Assembly: GCA_905235655.1 (NCBI GenBank)
Contig: CAJOMA010000002.1
Location: forward strand, 1-44,056
Reading direction: 5' to 3'
Source: an uncultured Oscillospiraceae bacterium
GTDB lineage: Bacteria > Bacillota > Clostridia > Oscillospirales > Oscillospiraceae
DNA: 44,056 nucleotides
A model generated the notes under the pieces. That model was not told where the DNA came from, made no database searches, and was given only the letters and a program-made list of their open reading frames with translations. This document shows positions 9,357-19,269 of the stretch, piece by piece; positions within the stretch are counted from its first letter, which is position 1; each line of letters starts with the position of its first letter. Made by a program: the position numbers and the translations under genes.

Positions 9357-10337
9357 TTACGCTCTGTAGAGCGGGAAGAAATTCGGGTCTTCGGGAGGTC
9401 CGCCGTTCTGCTTGATCCGTTCCGCCGCCAGCCGGTCGTAGGCGTCGCGATCGAAAATCATCATCCCGACGTAGAACGGCACGGGGTCCGCGTTCGTGAA
9501 GCTGCGCTTATAGCGAAAAATGCCGTCGTCAACCCGATAGCCGCCGCCGAGGACGAAGCCGCGTTTGCCGGAGTCCACGCAGAGCTTGATCACTTCGTCC
9601 TTCAAAAAATCGTTTGGGCGCATGGCGTAGAAGTCCTTATCCGTGCCGCCCAGGAAGGAATAGACGTACTGCTCGGAGATCAGAACCAGCTCTGTGGAGA
9701 TGATCACGCCGTCCTTCCGTACATGGAAAAACAGATAATTATACGGGATATACGAGGCGATCTTTTCAAAAAAGCTCTTCGGAAAATAATAGTATTCTCT
9801 CGCCTCGTTGCGGTTCATGGTGTCGTAGTAGATGCGCATAAAATCGTCGAGGTGATCCATATTCTGCTCGACCACGATCTCCAGCCCGTATTCGCGGGCC
9901 CGTTTCACGTTTTTGCGCACCTTGTGCTCGTACTGCGTCCAAAGCGTTTCATACGGGCGGTCCGTCGGGACGATGATGTTGTCCTTGACGTATCGCGTCG
10001 TTCCGTAGTAGCGCTCCCGCACGTCCGTGTTGTCCGTCAGATGGAAGCGGACAAACTCGCAGACAATGCCGCGCCGGCGGCAGTAGTCCGCAAAGGCTTC
10101 GGTAAAGCACCGCATCAGCTTGTCCTTATCCGTGCTTTCCAGAATGATCGGTCCGCCGTAGCCGTAGGGCGTCGAGATATCGTAGAGCGTTCTGCCGTCG
10201 AGCTGCGTCGGAATCTCGCGGAGCAGGAAGGTATGCCGGATCTCGCCGTATTCATTTTTGAATGCAAAGACCTCGCTCGGCCCGTCCGTCTCTTCAAAGA
10301 CGCGGGCGTAGGCAGGGCTGAAACAAATATCAGACAT
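9357..10337 (-). CDS. FemAB/GNAT-like acyl- or aminoacyl-transferase
   Basis: 326 aa; EHKVRKNVKRAREYGLEIVVEQNMDHLDDFMRIYYDTMNRNEAREYYYF...LGGTDKDFYAMRPNDFLKDEVIKLCVDSGKRGFVLGGG typical of FemAB-related proteins. Confidence 0.75.
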   Translation of the reverse strand: MSDICFSPAYARVFEETDGPSEVFAFKNEYGEIRHTFLLREIPTQLDGRTLYDISTPYGYGGPIILESTDKDKLMRCFTEAFADYCRRRGIVCEFVRFHLTDNTDVRERYYGTTRYVKDNIIVPTDRPYETLWTQYEHKVRKNVKRAREYGLEIVVEQNMDHLDDFMRIYYDTMNRNEAREYYYFPKSFFEKIASYIPYNYLFFHVRKDGVIISTELVLISEQYVYSFLGGTDKDFYAMRPNDFLKDEVIKLCVDSGKRGFVLGGGYRVDDGIFRYKRSFTNADPVPFYVGMMIFDRDAYDRLAAERIKQNGGPPEDPNFFPLYRA

Positions 10338-11406
10338 GAAGCAAGAATCTCCCTATTTCGGCTGCAATCCTCTGCATATCCCCGGGGATATACCGCTGAT
10401 CGCAGACAGCAGATATTTCGGTATCGAAAAGCGGCGTGCGGCTGCCGCAGAAGGTATGGTCGCCTGTCCGCGGCCAGTGCCGCGGGAAGAATAAGCCTTG
10501 TTGCACCAAATGTGTGTGAAGTGCGTCGCGCAGCTCCGGCGACGTTACCAGCGGCACGAACAGAGGACAGTCGTCTGTCCGCACGGTCGGAAACAGGCAT
10601 CTCACCCGCTCCGAACGCAGGTCATTGACCGCCTGCGTCAGAAGCAGCGCATTTTCCCATCGCCTGCTGCGCATCAAATCGGCGTCGAGAACCGAAAGAA
10701 GCTTCCAAGACCGCTCGTCCGCCGCTTTTCCGCGGTAGTTCTGCTCCAGACAGGCCTCCGCCTCGGAAAACATCTGCAGGAAGGTCTGCTTGTCGACCGT
10801 TTCTCCGCGCATATAGGCGCGCTTCAAATCAAATGCGCGGTTGCGAAGGCCGGTGTAGTCGGGGCAGTCCTCCAGCGGCGGGCAGCGCATCGGCCCCTGC
10901 GTTTTCAGGCAGAAGCCCATGTTGATATCCGTCCACTTGCGGACGCTGCCGCAGATATAGTCCGCCGGGAAGGAAAACGCACGGTACGCCGGCTGCAGGA
11001 GCGAATGGGTCGCGTCAAAGACGACCGTCTTGCCGCATTCTTGCAGCTTCTGCGCGTAAGAACGAAGCGCGGGACTGCCGAAGCCGAAATACTCCGCAAG
11101 CAGGACGACGTCACAGTCCGTTTCCGCGGGCAGATCAAATTCGATCCCGTCCGCGCCGGCGTAAACTTCAAAAAACGCAACGGTAAAGCCGCGCGCAAGG
11201 AAGGGCTCGATCATCGTATGGCAGCAGTAGGACGGCAGCAGCGCCTTCCCCGCCGGCTTGGAGCGCAGGATATCCAAAAGCACGCAGTCCAGCGCCGTTC
11301 TGCCGCTCAGCACAAGGTGCACGCCGTCGAGCTCGGGCAGAATGCGCGCGCCGTTTCCGTTCGGCTGGCAGTCCGTCCAGAATTCGCTGCCGATTTCCCG
11401 TCTCAT
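10330..11406 (-). CDS. DegT/DnrJ-type PLP-dependent aminotransferase-like protein
   Basis: MRREIGSEFWTDCQ...GRTALDCVLLDILRSKPAGKALLPSYCCHTMIEPFLARGFTVAFFEVY...VFDATHSLL...YICGSVRKWTDINMGF (putative PLP Lys in SVRKW). The longer ORF start overlaps the neighbour and is not used. Confidence 0.68.
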   Translation of the reverse strand: MRREIGSEFWTDCQPNGNGARILPELDGVHLVLSGRTALDCVLLDILRSKPAGKALLPSYCCHTMIEPFLARGFTVAFFEVYAGADGIEFDLPAETDCDVVLLAEYFGFGSPALRSYAQKLQECGKTVVFDATHSLLQPAYRAFSFPADYICGSVRKWTDINMGFCLKTQGPMRCPPLEDCPDYTGLRNRAFDLKRAYMRGETVDKQTFLQMFSEAEACLEQNYRGKAADERSWKLLSVLDADLMRSRRWENALLLTQAVNDLRSERVRCLFPTVRTDDCPLFVPLVTSPELRDALHTHLVQQGLFFPRHWPRTGDHTFCGSRTPLFDTEISAVCDQRYIPGDMQRIAAEIGRFLLHV

Positions 11407-11930
11407 CTTTGATCCGACTTCAGGCGCGAATAGGCTTTCAGATCGACGTAGGCGCCGTTCTTGAAGACGCGCGAGCGCAGGACGCCGTCGAGCCGGTAGC
11501 CGCACTTTCGGAACAGGCTTTCCGAAGCGGTATTGTAGGAAACGATGTCCGCATACAGGCACTGCAGACGCATTTCGTCAAAGGCGTAAGCCGTCAGCGC
11601 GCACACGGCGTCGGTACCGTAGCCCTTCCCTCTCGCAGGCTCGTCCAGCTTGAGGTGAATCTGCGCCGTGCCGTTCTTCTGGTCGATGTCGCTCAGAATC
11701 ACCGTGCCCAGACCGGTCTCGGGCTGTTCCTTCAGCGCGATGATGCAGCGCAGCGTGTTCGGCGCGTTCTTCTGCTGCTCCGTCCAGCTCTCCTGCGCGT
11801 GACAGGAAACGGGAAACGAGCTTCCGCCGAGCATCCGCTCGGTATCGGGATCATTGATCAGCCGCAGCAGCAGCGCGTTGTCTGCCTTTTCAATGGCGCG
11901 AAGAAGCACGCGCTCTCCATAGATATTCAT
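11403..11930 (-). CDS. GNAT-family N-acetyltransferase (RimJ/RimL type)
   Basis: MNIYGERVLLRAIEKADNALLLRLINDPDTERMLGG...LDEPARGKGYGTDAVCALTAYAFDEMRLQCLYADIVSYNTASESLFRKCGYRLDGVLRSRVFKNGAYVD. Confidence 0.9.
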   Translation of the reverse strand: MNIYGERVLLRAIEKADNALLLRLINDPDTERMLGGSSFPVSCHAQESWTEQQKNAPNTLRCIIALKEQPETGLGTVILSDIDQKNGTAQIHLKLDEPARGKGYGTDAVCALTAYAFDEMRLQCLYADIVSYNTASESLFRKCGYRLDGVLRSRVFKNGAYVDLKAYSRLKSDQR

Positions 11931-12565
11931 ACGGATTCGTACTCCTTTTCCATTTGTTGTCTTCTGTATGTATCGAAGTCCGGCAGGCTGTCCACACCGC
12001 GAACGCCGATGCCCGATCTTCCGAGGGCAACGGCCACCGTCTGAAGCAGGATTCTCACGTCCTGCCTGAACGAGACGGACGAGACGTACTGCAGATCGTA
12101 GTCGAAGCGATCCTCCCACGTCGTCTCATTGCGGCCGTTGACCTGCGCCAAACCGGTCAGTCCGGGGCGCACGGAGTGGCGCAGACGCTCGCGCTCCGTG
12201 TAGTACGGCAGATACTGCACCGCCAAAGGCCGCGGGCCGACCAGCGCCATCTGACCAGCCAGAATATTCAGAAGCTCCGGCAGCTCGTCGGCGGAGGTCG
12301 CGCGCAGGAAACGGCCGTAGCGCGTCAGACGCTCGGCGTCCGGCAGGAGGTTCCCCTCCGCGTCGCGCGCATTTGTCATACTGCGGAATTTGATCATGCG
12401 GAAGATTTTCTCATTTCTGCCGGGACGCGGCTGCGTAAAGAAGGGATTTCCCCTAAACTTGACCGCGCCGGTCACGATCAGCGCCAAAAGCAGCGGCGAC
12501 AGCAAGATCAGCGCCGTCAGGGATATGAGAAAATCAAGGATTCGTTTGATGCATTTTGCATACAT
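11927..12565 (-). CDS. Undecaprenyl-phosphate sugar phosphotransferase (PglC-like initiating transferase)
   Basis: KRILDFLISLTALILLSPLLLALIV...RMIKFRSMTNARD...LPELLNILAGQMALVGPRPL...RHSVRPGLTGLAQVNGRN; bacterial sugar transferase domain. Confidence 0.93.
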   Translation of the reverse strand: MYAKCIKRILDFLISLTALILLSPLLLALIVTGAVKFRGNPFFTQPRPGRNEKIFRMIKFRSMTNARDAEGNLLPDAERLTRYGRFLRATSADELPELLNILAGQMALVGPRPLAVQYLPYYTERERLRHSVRPGLTGLAQVNGRNETTWEDRFDYDLQYVSSVSFRQDVRILLQTVAVALGRSGIGVRGVDSLPDFDTYRRQQMEKEYESV

Positions 12566-12579
12566 GTCGCATTATTCCT

Positions 12580-13698
12580 TCAAAACATAGCTTTGATGAT
12601 CGCAATGACCTCGTCCTGCTCCTCCGGCGTCATCTTGATGTCGCTGGGCAGGCACAGGCCGCGCGCGAAGACGTCCTCGCCGACATTCTCTCCGGGCAGG
12701 GTGATGTAATCGCAGTCCGCAAAGACCGGCTGCAGGTGCATCGGCTTCCAGATTGGGCGCGAGTCAATATTCTGCTCGTTCAGCCGCGCCATGATATCAA
12801 ACGGCTTGACCGTGCAGCCTCGGTCTAAGAGGATGCACGAAAGCCAGTAGTTCGGCTCGGAATCGGCTGTATACGGGTTCATCTGCAGCGGCAGACCGCA
12901 TAGCCCGTCGCGGTAGCGCTCAAAAATCTTCTTTTTCAGCGCGCGGTGCTCGTCGAGGTGGATTAGCTGCCCTCTGCCGATGCCGGCGACAATATTGCTC
13001 ATCCGGTAGTTATAGCCGATCTCGCTGTGCTGATAGTACGGCGCGGGGTCCTTCGACTGCGTCGCCCAGAAGCGCGCTTTTTTGACCGCAGCTTCGTCGT
13101 CGGAGACGAGCATGCCGCCGCCGGAGGTGGTGATGATCTTGTTGCCGTTGAAGCTCAGGGCGTTGTAGGTGCCGAAGGTGCCGGTCTGTCTGCCGCGGTA
13201 GACGGCGGACAGGGACTCCGCCGCGTCCTCGATCAGGATGGCGCCACGGCGGTCGCAGATCGCGCGAATCTCGTCCAGTTTTGCCGGCGTGCCGTAAAGG
13301 TTGACGGCGATGACGATCCGCGCCCCGGGATATTTCTCGAACGCCAGCTCCAGCGCGCGCGGGTCCAGATTCCACGTTTCATACTCCGCGTCAATAAAGA
13401 CCTGTTTTCCGCCCTCGTAGGAGACGGGGTTGACGGAGCCGGAGAAGGTCAGGTCAGAGCAGAGCACCGGCTCGCCAGCCTTCAGTCCGCAGAGCTTCAG
13501 CGCCAGATGGATTGCCGCCGTGCAGGACGACAGCGCCGCCGCGTGACCGCAGCCGATATAGTCACAGATTTCCTGCTCGAAGCAGTCCACGTTCTTGCCC
13601 AGAGGCGCGATCCAGTTGGTATCGAACGCCTCCTGAATGTATTGCATTTCCTCTCCGTGCATGGTCGGAGAAGAGAGCAAAATTCTCTTTTCACGCAT
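12580..13698 (-). CDS. DegT/DnrJ/EryC1/StrS aminotransferase (PglE-like)
   Basis: MREKRILLSSPTMHGEEMQYIQEAFDTNWIAPLGKNVDCFEQEI...LIEDAAESLSAVYRGRQTGTFGTYNALSFNGNKIITTSGGGMLV; canonical DegT family motifs including catalytic Lys in SFNGNK. Confidence 0.92.
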   Translation of the reverse strand: MREKRILLSSPTMHGEEMQYIQEAFDTNWIAPLGKNVDCFEQEICDYIGCGHAAALSSCTAAIHLALKLCGLKAGEPVLCSDLTFSGSVNPVSYEGGKQVFIDAEYETWNLDPRALELAFEKYPGARIVIAVNLYGTPAKLDEIRAICDRRGAILIEDAAESLSAVYRGRQTGTFGTYNALSFNGNKIITTSGGGMLVSDDEAAVKKARFWATQSKDPAPYYQHSEIGYNYRMSNIVAGIGRGQLIHLDEHRALKKKIFERYRDGLCGLPLQMNPYTADSEPNYWLSCILLDRGCTVKPFDIMARLNEQNIDSRPIWKPMHLQPVFADCDYITLPGENVGEDVFARGLCLPSDIKMTPEEQDEVIAIIKAMF

Positions 13699-13944
13699 AG
13701 AAAAATCCCCCGTGAATCCGGAATAATCTAAAAAATCACATAAAGCGACACATAATGACCCAATATACTATGTTAAAATATATCTTAGCACTTAGACCGT
13801 CATAAGTCAAGAAATATATCCTTCTACGTTGTGGCTGCGCTGCTGCGGAAGCACAAGATATAGCGCCTTTTTTGCTCTTTCCCGACAAGCCCGGTTATTT
13901 GGATAAAAAAGCGGAAAAAAGCTGTCAAAAAATGTGAAAATCAA

Positions 13945-13973
13945 TTGACAATTGCTGCTTTTGCCTATATATT
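13945..13973 (+). promoter_or_regulatory. Sigma70/A-type promoter of the potABCD-like operon
   Basis: TTGACA (13945-13950), 17-bp spacer, TATATT (13968-13973). Confidence 0.7.
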
Positions 13974-14036
13974 GCAATATAGAGTATCATGTGGGTTTCT
14001 GCATTTTACTACTTGAAAAGAAATGGGGGAGGATAC

Positions 14037-15150
<1,114 letters not shown>

Positions 15151-15161
<11 letters not shown>

Positions 15162-15966
15162 ATGGCTGTCCGGCCCTTATGTGCTGTGGATGGTGGTGTT
15201 CACCCTGATTCCGCTCGGCGTGGTGCTGTATTTTGCTCTCACCGACGCGGCGACGGGGACATTCACCCTCTCCAATCTAGCGAAAATCGCAGATTACTGG
15301 CCGATTTTCCTGCGGTCGATCTGGCTGAGCATTTTTGCGACGCTGATCTGCCTCGTGATCGGCTATCCGGTGGCGTATTTCATCGCCCACTGCAAACCGA
15401 CCACGCAGCGTCTTCTGCAGATGATGATCATGCTGCCGATGTGCATCAGCTTCCTGCTGCGCACGCTGGCGTGGGTCGCTCTGCTGGACGATACCGGCAT
15501 CATCAACAATTTCCTGACCTCCATCGGTCTGTCTCCCCTGCCCTTGATCCGCAACAACGGCGCGGTCATTCTCGGCATGGTGTATAACTACCTGCCTTAC
15601 ATGATCCTGCCCCTGTTTACGGTGCTGATGAAGATTGATCCGCGTCTGGTTGAGGCGGCGGAGGATCTCGGCTGCAACAGCCGTCAGGTCTTCGCCAGGG
15701 TCATCCTTCCCCTGTCCGTTCCCGGCATCGTCTCCGGTATTACGATGGTCTTCGTTCCCGCCGTGTCCACCTTCTACATTTCGCAGAAGCTCGGCTCTCC
15801 GGGCACCATCCTGATCGGCGACGTGATCGAATCACAGTTCAAGGCCGCCTATAACCCCAACTTCGGCGCCGCCCTGTCTCTCGTTCTGATGGTACTGATC
15901 TTCGTCTGTGTCGGAGTGATGAACCGCTTCACGAACGACGATGAAGAAAGCATGGTGACGTTATGA
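15151..15966 (+). CDS. potB: Spermidine/putrescine ABC transporter permease
   Basis: [30 protein letters not shown]...[32 protein letters not shown] motif; overlaps potA end (alternative GTG start at 15145). Confidence 0.92.
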
Positions 15967-16778
15967 GAAGAACCAATCGTATCTTTACCATTCTCGTCTT
16001 TATCTTCCTGTATATCCCGATGATCGTGCTGGCGGTCGCGTCGTTCAACAAGGGCAAGGATATCGCCGTCTTCCAGGGCTTCACCTTCCACCAGTATAAA
16101 GAGCTGTTCCGCGACGACGATCTGCTGCGGCTGCTCGGAAACTCTGTCATCATCGCCGTCATTTCCATGTCGGTTGCCACCGTGCTCGGCACGGTCGCCG
16201 CTGTCGGCGTCCATTCCATGCGCGGCAAGCTGCGCGCGGCGGTCATGGGGCTGACCAACATCCCGATGACCAATCCAGATATCGTCACCGGCGTCTCCCT
16301 CGCGCTGCTGTTCGCCTTTGTCGGCGTTCTGCTCCGGATCAACGCCGTGCTCGGCTTCTGGACGCTGCTGATCGCGCACATCACCTTCAGCCTGCCGTAC
16401 GTCATTCTGAACGTCATGCCGAAGCTCGCACAGATGGACCCCGATCTGAAGGAAGCCGCGCTCGACCTCGGCTGCACGCCCGTGCAGGCGTTCTTCAAGG
16501 TCGTGCTGCACGAGATCATGCCCGGCGTTATCTCCGGCGCGCTGATGGCGTTCACGATGTCGCTGGATGACTTTGTCATTTCCTACTTTGTCACCGGCTC
16601 CGGCTTCGTCACCCTGCCGGTTGAGATTTACAGCTACACCAAAAAGCCCATTCAGCCGAAGGTCTACGCGATGTTCACGCTGATCTTTGTTACGATCCTG
16701 CTGCTGATGATCGCGATGAATCTTCTGCAGGCGCGCGACAGCTCCAGAAAGCTCCGCAGGAAGGAGGCGCGCAGATGA
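15963..16778 (+). CDS. potC: Spermidine/putrescine ABC transporter permease
   Basis: [32 protein letters not shown]...EAALDLGCTPVQAFFKVVLHEIMPGVISG; ATGA-type overlap with potB. Confidence 0.92.
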   Translation: MRRTNRIFTILVFIFLYIPMIVLAVASFNKGKDIAVFQGFTFHQYKELFRDDDLLRLLGNSVIIAVISMSVATVLGTVAAVGVHSMRGKLRAAVMGLTNIPMTNPDIVTGVSLALLFAFVGVLLRINAVLGFWTLLIAHITFSLPYVILNVMPKLAQMDPDLKEAALDLGCTPVQAFFKVVLHEIMPGVISGALMAFTMSLDDFVISYFVTGSGFVTLPVEIYSYTKKPIQPKVYAMFTLIFVTILLLMIAMNLLQARDSSRKLRRKEARR

Positions 16779-17977
16779 AACGGCTGTTTTCTTTGCTTCT
16801 GATTGCGGTGCTGCTCGTCCACGCGCTGCCCTTTTCCGTATCTGCTGCGGAAGAGACCGTGACGATCAACGTCTACAACTGGGGGCAGTACATCTCGGAC
16901 GGCACGGACGACTGCATCGACGTGATCGACGAATTTGAAGCCGCCTATCCCAACATCAAGGTCAACTATATGACCTTTGACAGCAACGAAAGCATGTACA
17001 CCAAGCTCAAGGCGGGCGGCTCCACCTTCGATATCATCATCCCGTCGGACTATATGGTGCAGAAGCTGATCGAGGAGGACATGCTGGAGCAGCTCGACTT
17101 CTCCAACATTCCGAATTATCAATACATTGATGACAGCTTCAAAAACCTCGCGTTCGATCCCGGCAATCTCTATTCCGTGCCCTACACCTGGGGCTGCGTC
17201 GGCGTGATCTACAATACGAAGTACGTTGATCCGGCGGACGTCGGCAGTTGGGATTTGCTGTGGAATGAAAAGTACGCCGGTAAAATCCTCATGTTCGACA
17301 ATCCGCGCGACGCCTTTGCAATCGCGGAGTCCAAGCTCGGCTACAGCATCAACACGGAGGACTCCACCCTGCTGTCGCTGGCAGCCGGCGAGCTGCGCGA
17401 GCAGAAGCCGCTGGTGCAGGCGTACGTCATGGATCAGATTTTCGACAAGATGGAGCGCGGCGAGGCGTGGATCGCTCCCTACTATGCGGGCGACTTCCTG
17501 CTTATGGTAGAAGAGAATCCCGATCTCGACTTCTACTTCCCCGAGGAAGGCTTCAACCTCTTTGTCGACGCGATCTGCATTCCCAGGGGCGCAGAGCACA
17601 AGGAGGCTGCGGAGACCTTTATCAATTTCCTGATCTCCCCGGAGATCTGCGCGCAGAATCTGGAATATCTCGGCTACTCCGCGCCGAGCACCGCCGCCAA
17701 GGAGCTCATGGATCCGGACTTTGCGGCGAATCCGATCGCCTATCCGGACGGGGAAACGCTTTCAGGCGGCACCGCCTTCATGTCGCTTTCTCAGCGCGGC
17801 ACGCAGGAGATGGACAGCCTGTGGACGATGGTCAAGACCGCCGACACCGCTACAACGGTTTATCTGATTTTGACCGTCGCCGCGATCGCGCTGGTCATCT
17901 TCCTCTGGATTTTCTTCAAGGTGCGCAAGCGCAACCGTAAGGCGCGCCGCTGCGCCAAATGGAAAACTGCACAATAA
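16775..17977 (+). CDS. potD: Spermidine/putrescine-type substrate-binding protein with C-terminal TM anchor
   Basis: TINVYNWGQYISDGTDDCIDVIDEFEAAYPNIKVNYMTFDSNESMYTKLKAGGSTFDIIIPSDYM...; C-terminus TVYLILTVAAIALVIFLWIFFKVRKRNRKARR. Confidence 0.9.
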   Translation: MKRLFSLLLIAVLLVHALPFSVSAAEETVTINVYNWGQYISDGTDDCIDVIDEFEAAYPNIKVNYMTFDSNESMYTKLKAGGSTFDIIIPSDYMVQKLIEEDMLEQLDFSNIPNYQYIDDSFKNLAFDPGNLYSVPYTWGCVGVIYNTKYVDPADVGSWDLLWNEKYAGKILMFDNPRDAFAIAESKLGYSINTEDSTLLSLAAGELREQKPLVQAYVMDQIFDKMERGEAWIAPYYAGDFLLMVEENPDLDFYFPEEGFNLFVDAICIPRGAEHKEAAETFINFLISPEICAQNLEYLGYSAPSTAAKELMDPDFAANPIAYPDGETLSGGTAFMSLSQRGTQEMDSLWTMVKTADTATTVYLILTVAAIALVIFLWIFFKVRKRNRKARRCAKWKTAQ

Positions 17978-17981
17978 CGCA

Positions 17982-18016
17982 AAAACTGCCGTGGAGGATT
18001 CCTCCACGGCAGTTTT
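17982..18016 (+). terminator. Rho-independent terminator after potD
   Basis: AAAACTGCCGTGGAGG-ATT-CCTCCACGGCAGTTTT perfect 16-bp stem. Confidence 0.9.
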
Positions 18017-18021
18017 AATGT

Positions 18022-18237
18022 TATTGCAAAGCTCCGCAGGAGCCTCGGCAATCTGTGACTATCATGTATGGGAGCTGTGCCGTATTATGATGCGCCTTCC
18101 AAGTCTGTCATTCCCCGGCGTCTCGCGCCGAGGGAATCTGTCCGTCGCAGGTATGGTATGTTTTCCGTATCACGAAGAATTGTCCGACGTCTGTACGCAC
18201 GGATCGACCTCGCAATGACACACAAGTGAGTAATTCC
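18022..18237. repeat. Degenerate REP/BIME-like intergenic repeat cluster
   Basis: ATTGC..GCTCCgcaGGAGC..GGCAATCTG; GTCATTCCCCGGCGtctCGCGCCGAGGGAATCTGTC; and CCTCGCAATGACA (reverse complement TGTCATTGCGAGG), resembling the widespread GTCATTGCGAG...GGCAATCT repeat type. Confidence 0.55.
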
Positions 18238-18254
18238 GCATTCCTAATTCCGTT

Positions 18255-19130
18255 TCAGTATTCTACCGGCTCGCTGAGCGGCAGCTCCAGCAGCTCCGGA
18301 TTCTGCAGCAGGTGCTTGATCAGCCGCAGGGACTTGGCGTAGTAGAAGCCGTCCGCGATACGTTCGTCGATCGTCAGACCGATATCCACCGTCTCGCGCA
18401 TCTGCGCGTTGCCGTTCTCGTCGAAGCGCGGCGTCATCTTCTTCTCGCCGATCAGGCAGAACAGCGAGGTCGTGCCCCAGTTTGTCAGATGATGATAGCC
18501 GCACTTGAGCTTGATCGAGCCGACATTGGACAGCACGCAGGAGGAATAATACGGGTCGCCCTCGTTCAGAGACTTCGGCGCTTTGCCGCGTTTTTCCAGC
18601 TTCATGACAAGGCGCACGATCGCCTTCGACAGAAAACGCGGCAGCTTGTTGAAAAAGTCCATGTTGTCGGTGGCGGCGTCCGCTTTATCGCTCCGGCAGG
18701 AGGTCACCTGATCGCGGATAAAGTCGCGGATCGTGTCGATCGTATCCGTCGGTTTGGTATGGATGAACGCCAGCGCCTCTTCCGATTCGTCCTCAAAGGT
18801 TTTTTTGATCGTGAACGCCGCGGTGACCTCGTTGCGCTGATACATGTTGCTGTTCGCAATGAAGCGGTTCATCTTCGGGCGCAGGTAGAGCGTCTTGACC
18901 ATCGTGGTCAGAATCACATGGAACAGCTTGTACTTGAAATCGGGATTGTCTGCGTTCTTCTTTGCAAGATAGGCGTTGATATTCTCCAGATCGATGCGCT
19001 CGGACAGATAGGCCTCGTTGTCGCAGCGGTTCGGATAGATGATCGGCATGATGAAGTGCATGGAGTCAAGGTTGCGCAGGAGCTTGCCGTCTCTGCGGTC
19101 GCCGAAGCGACGTTTTTCTTTCTTTTCCAA
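18255..19130 (-). CDS. Stand-alone 2-oxoacid dehydrogenase E2 / CAT-fold acyltransferase-like protein, catalytic His apparently substituted
   Basis: DSMHFIMPIIYPNRCDNEAYLSERIDLENINAYLAKKNADNPDFKYKLFHVILTTMVKTL...SCVLSNVGSIKLKCGYHHLTNWGTTSLFCLIGEK...VDIGLTIDERIADGFYYAKSL; proposed TTG start at 19130 lies about 9 nt after an AGGAGG SD. Confidence 0.75.
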   Translation of the reverse strand: MEKKEKRRFGDRRDGKLLRNLDSMHFIMPIIYPNRCDNEAYLSERIDLENINAYLAKKNADNPDFKYKLFHVILTTMVKTLYLRPKMNRFIANSNMYQRNEVTAAFTIKKTFEDESEEALAFIHTKPTDTIDTIRDFIRDQVTSCRSDKADAATDNMDFFNKLPRFLSKAIVRLVMKLEKRGKAPKSLNEGDPYYSSCVLSNVGSIKLKCGYHHLTNWGTTSLFCLIGEKKMTPRFDENGNAQMRETVDIGLTIDERIADGFYYAKSLRLIKHLLQNPELLELPLSEPVEY

Positions 19131-19210
19131 GGTTCTCTCCCTCCTCATGCCGCTTATTATACACGTTTGAAAGACATTTGTCCACAAATATTTCCCAATT
19201 TCTTCCGTTC

Positions 19211-19239
19211 TTGTCAAAAAAGTCAATCTATGCTATAAT
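19211..19239 (+). promoter_or_regulatory. Sigma70/A-type promoter of the barnase/barstar operon
   Basis: TTGTCA (19211-19216), 17-bp spacer, TATAAT (19234-19239). Confidence 0.7.
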
Positions 19240-19269
19240 ACTGCCGTACTTTTCTCAAGGAGGGATCGC

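Noticed and set aside
9357-11562. Use of the long ORF start (MPVCGHRFLQ..., 11562) for the DegT-like protein
   Set aside because: It would overlap most of the start of the GNAT gene; the internal ATG at 11406 (MRREIGSEF) fits the ATGA-coupled operon layout.
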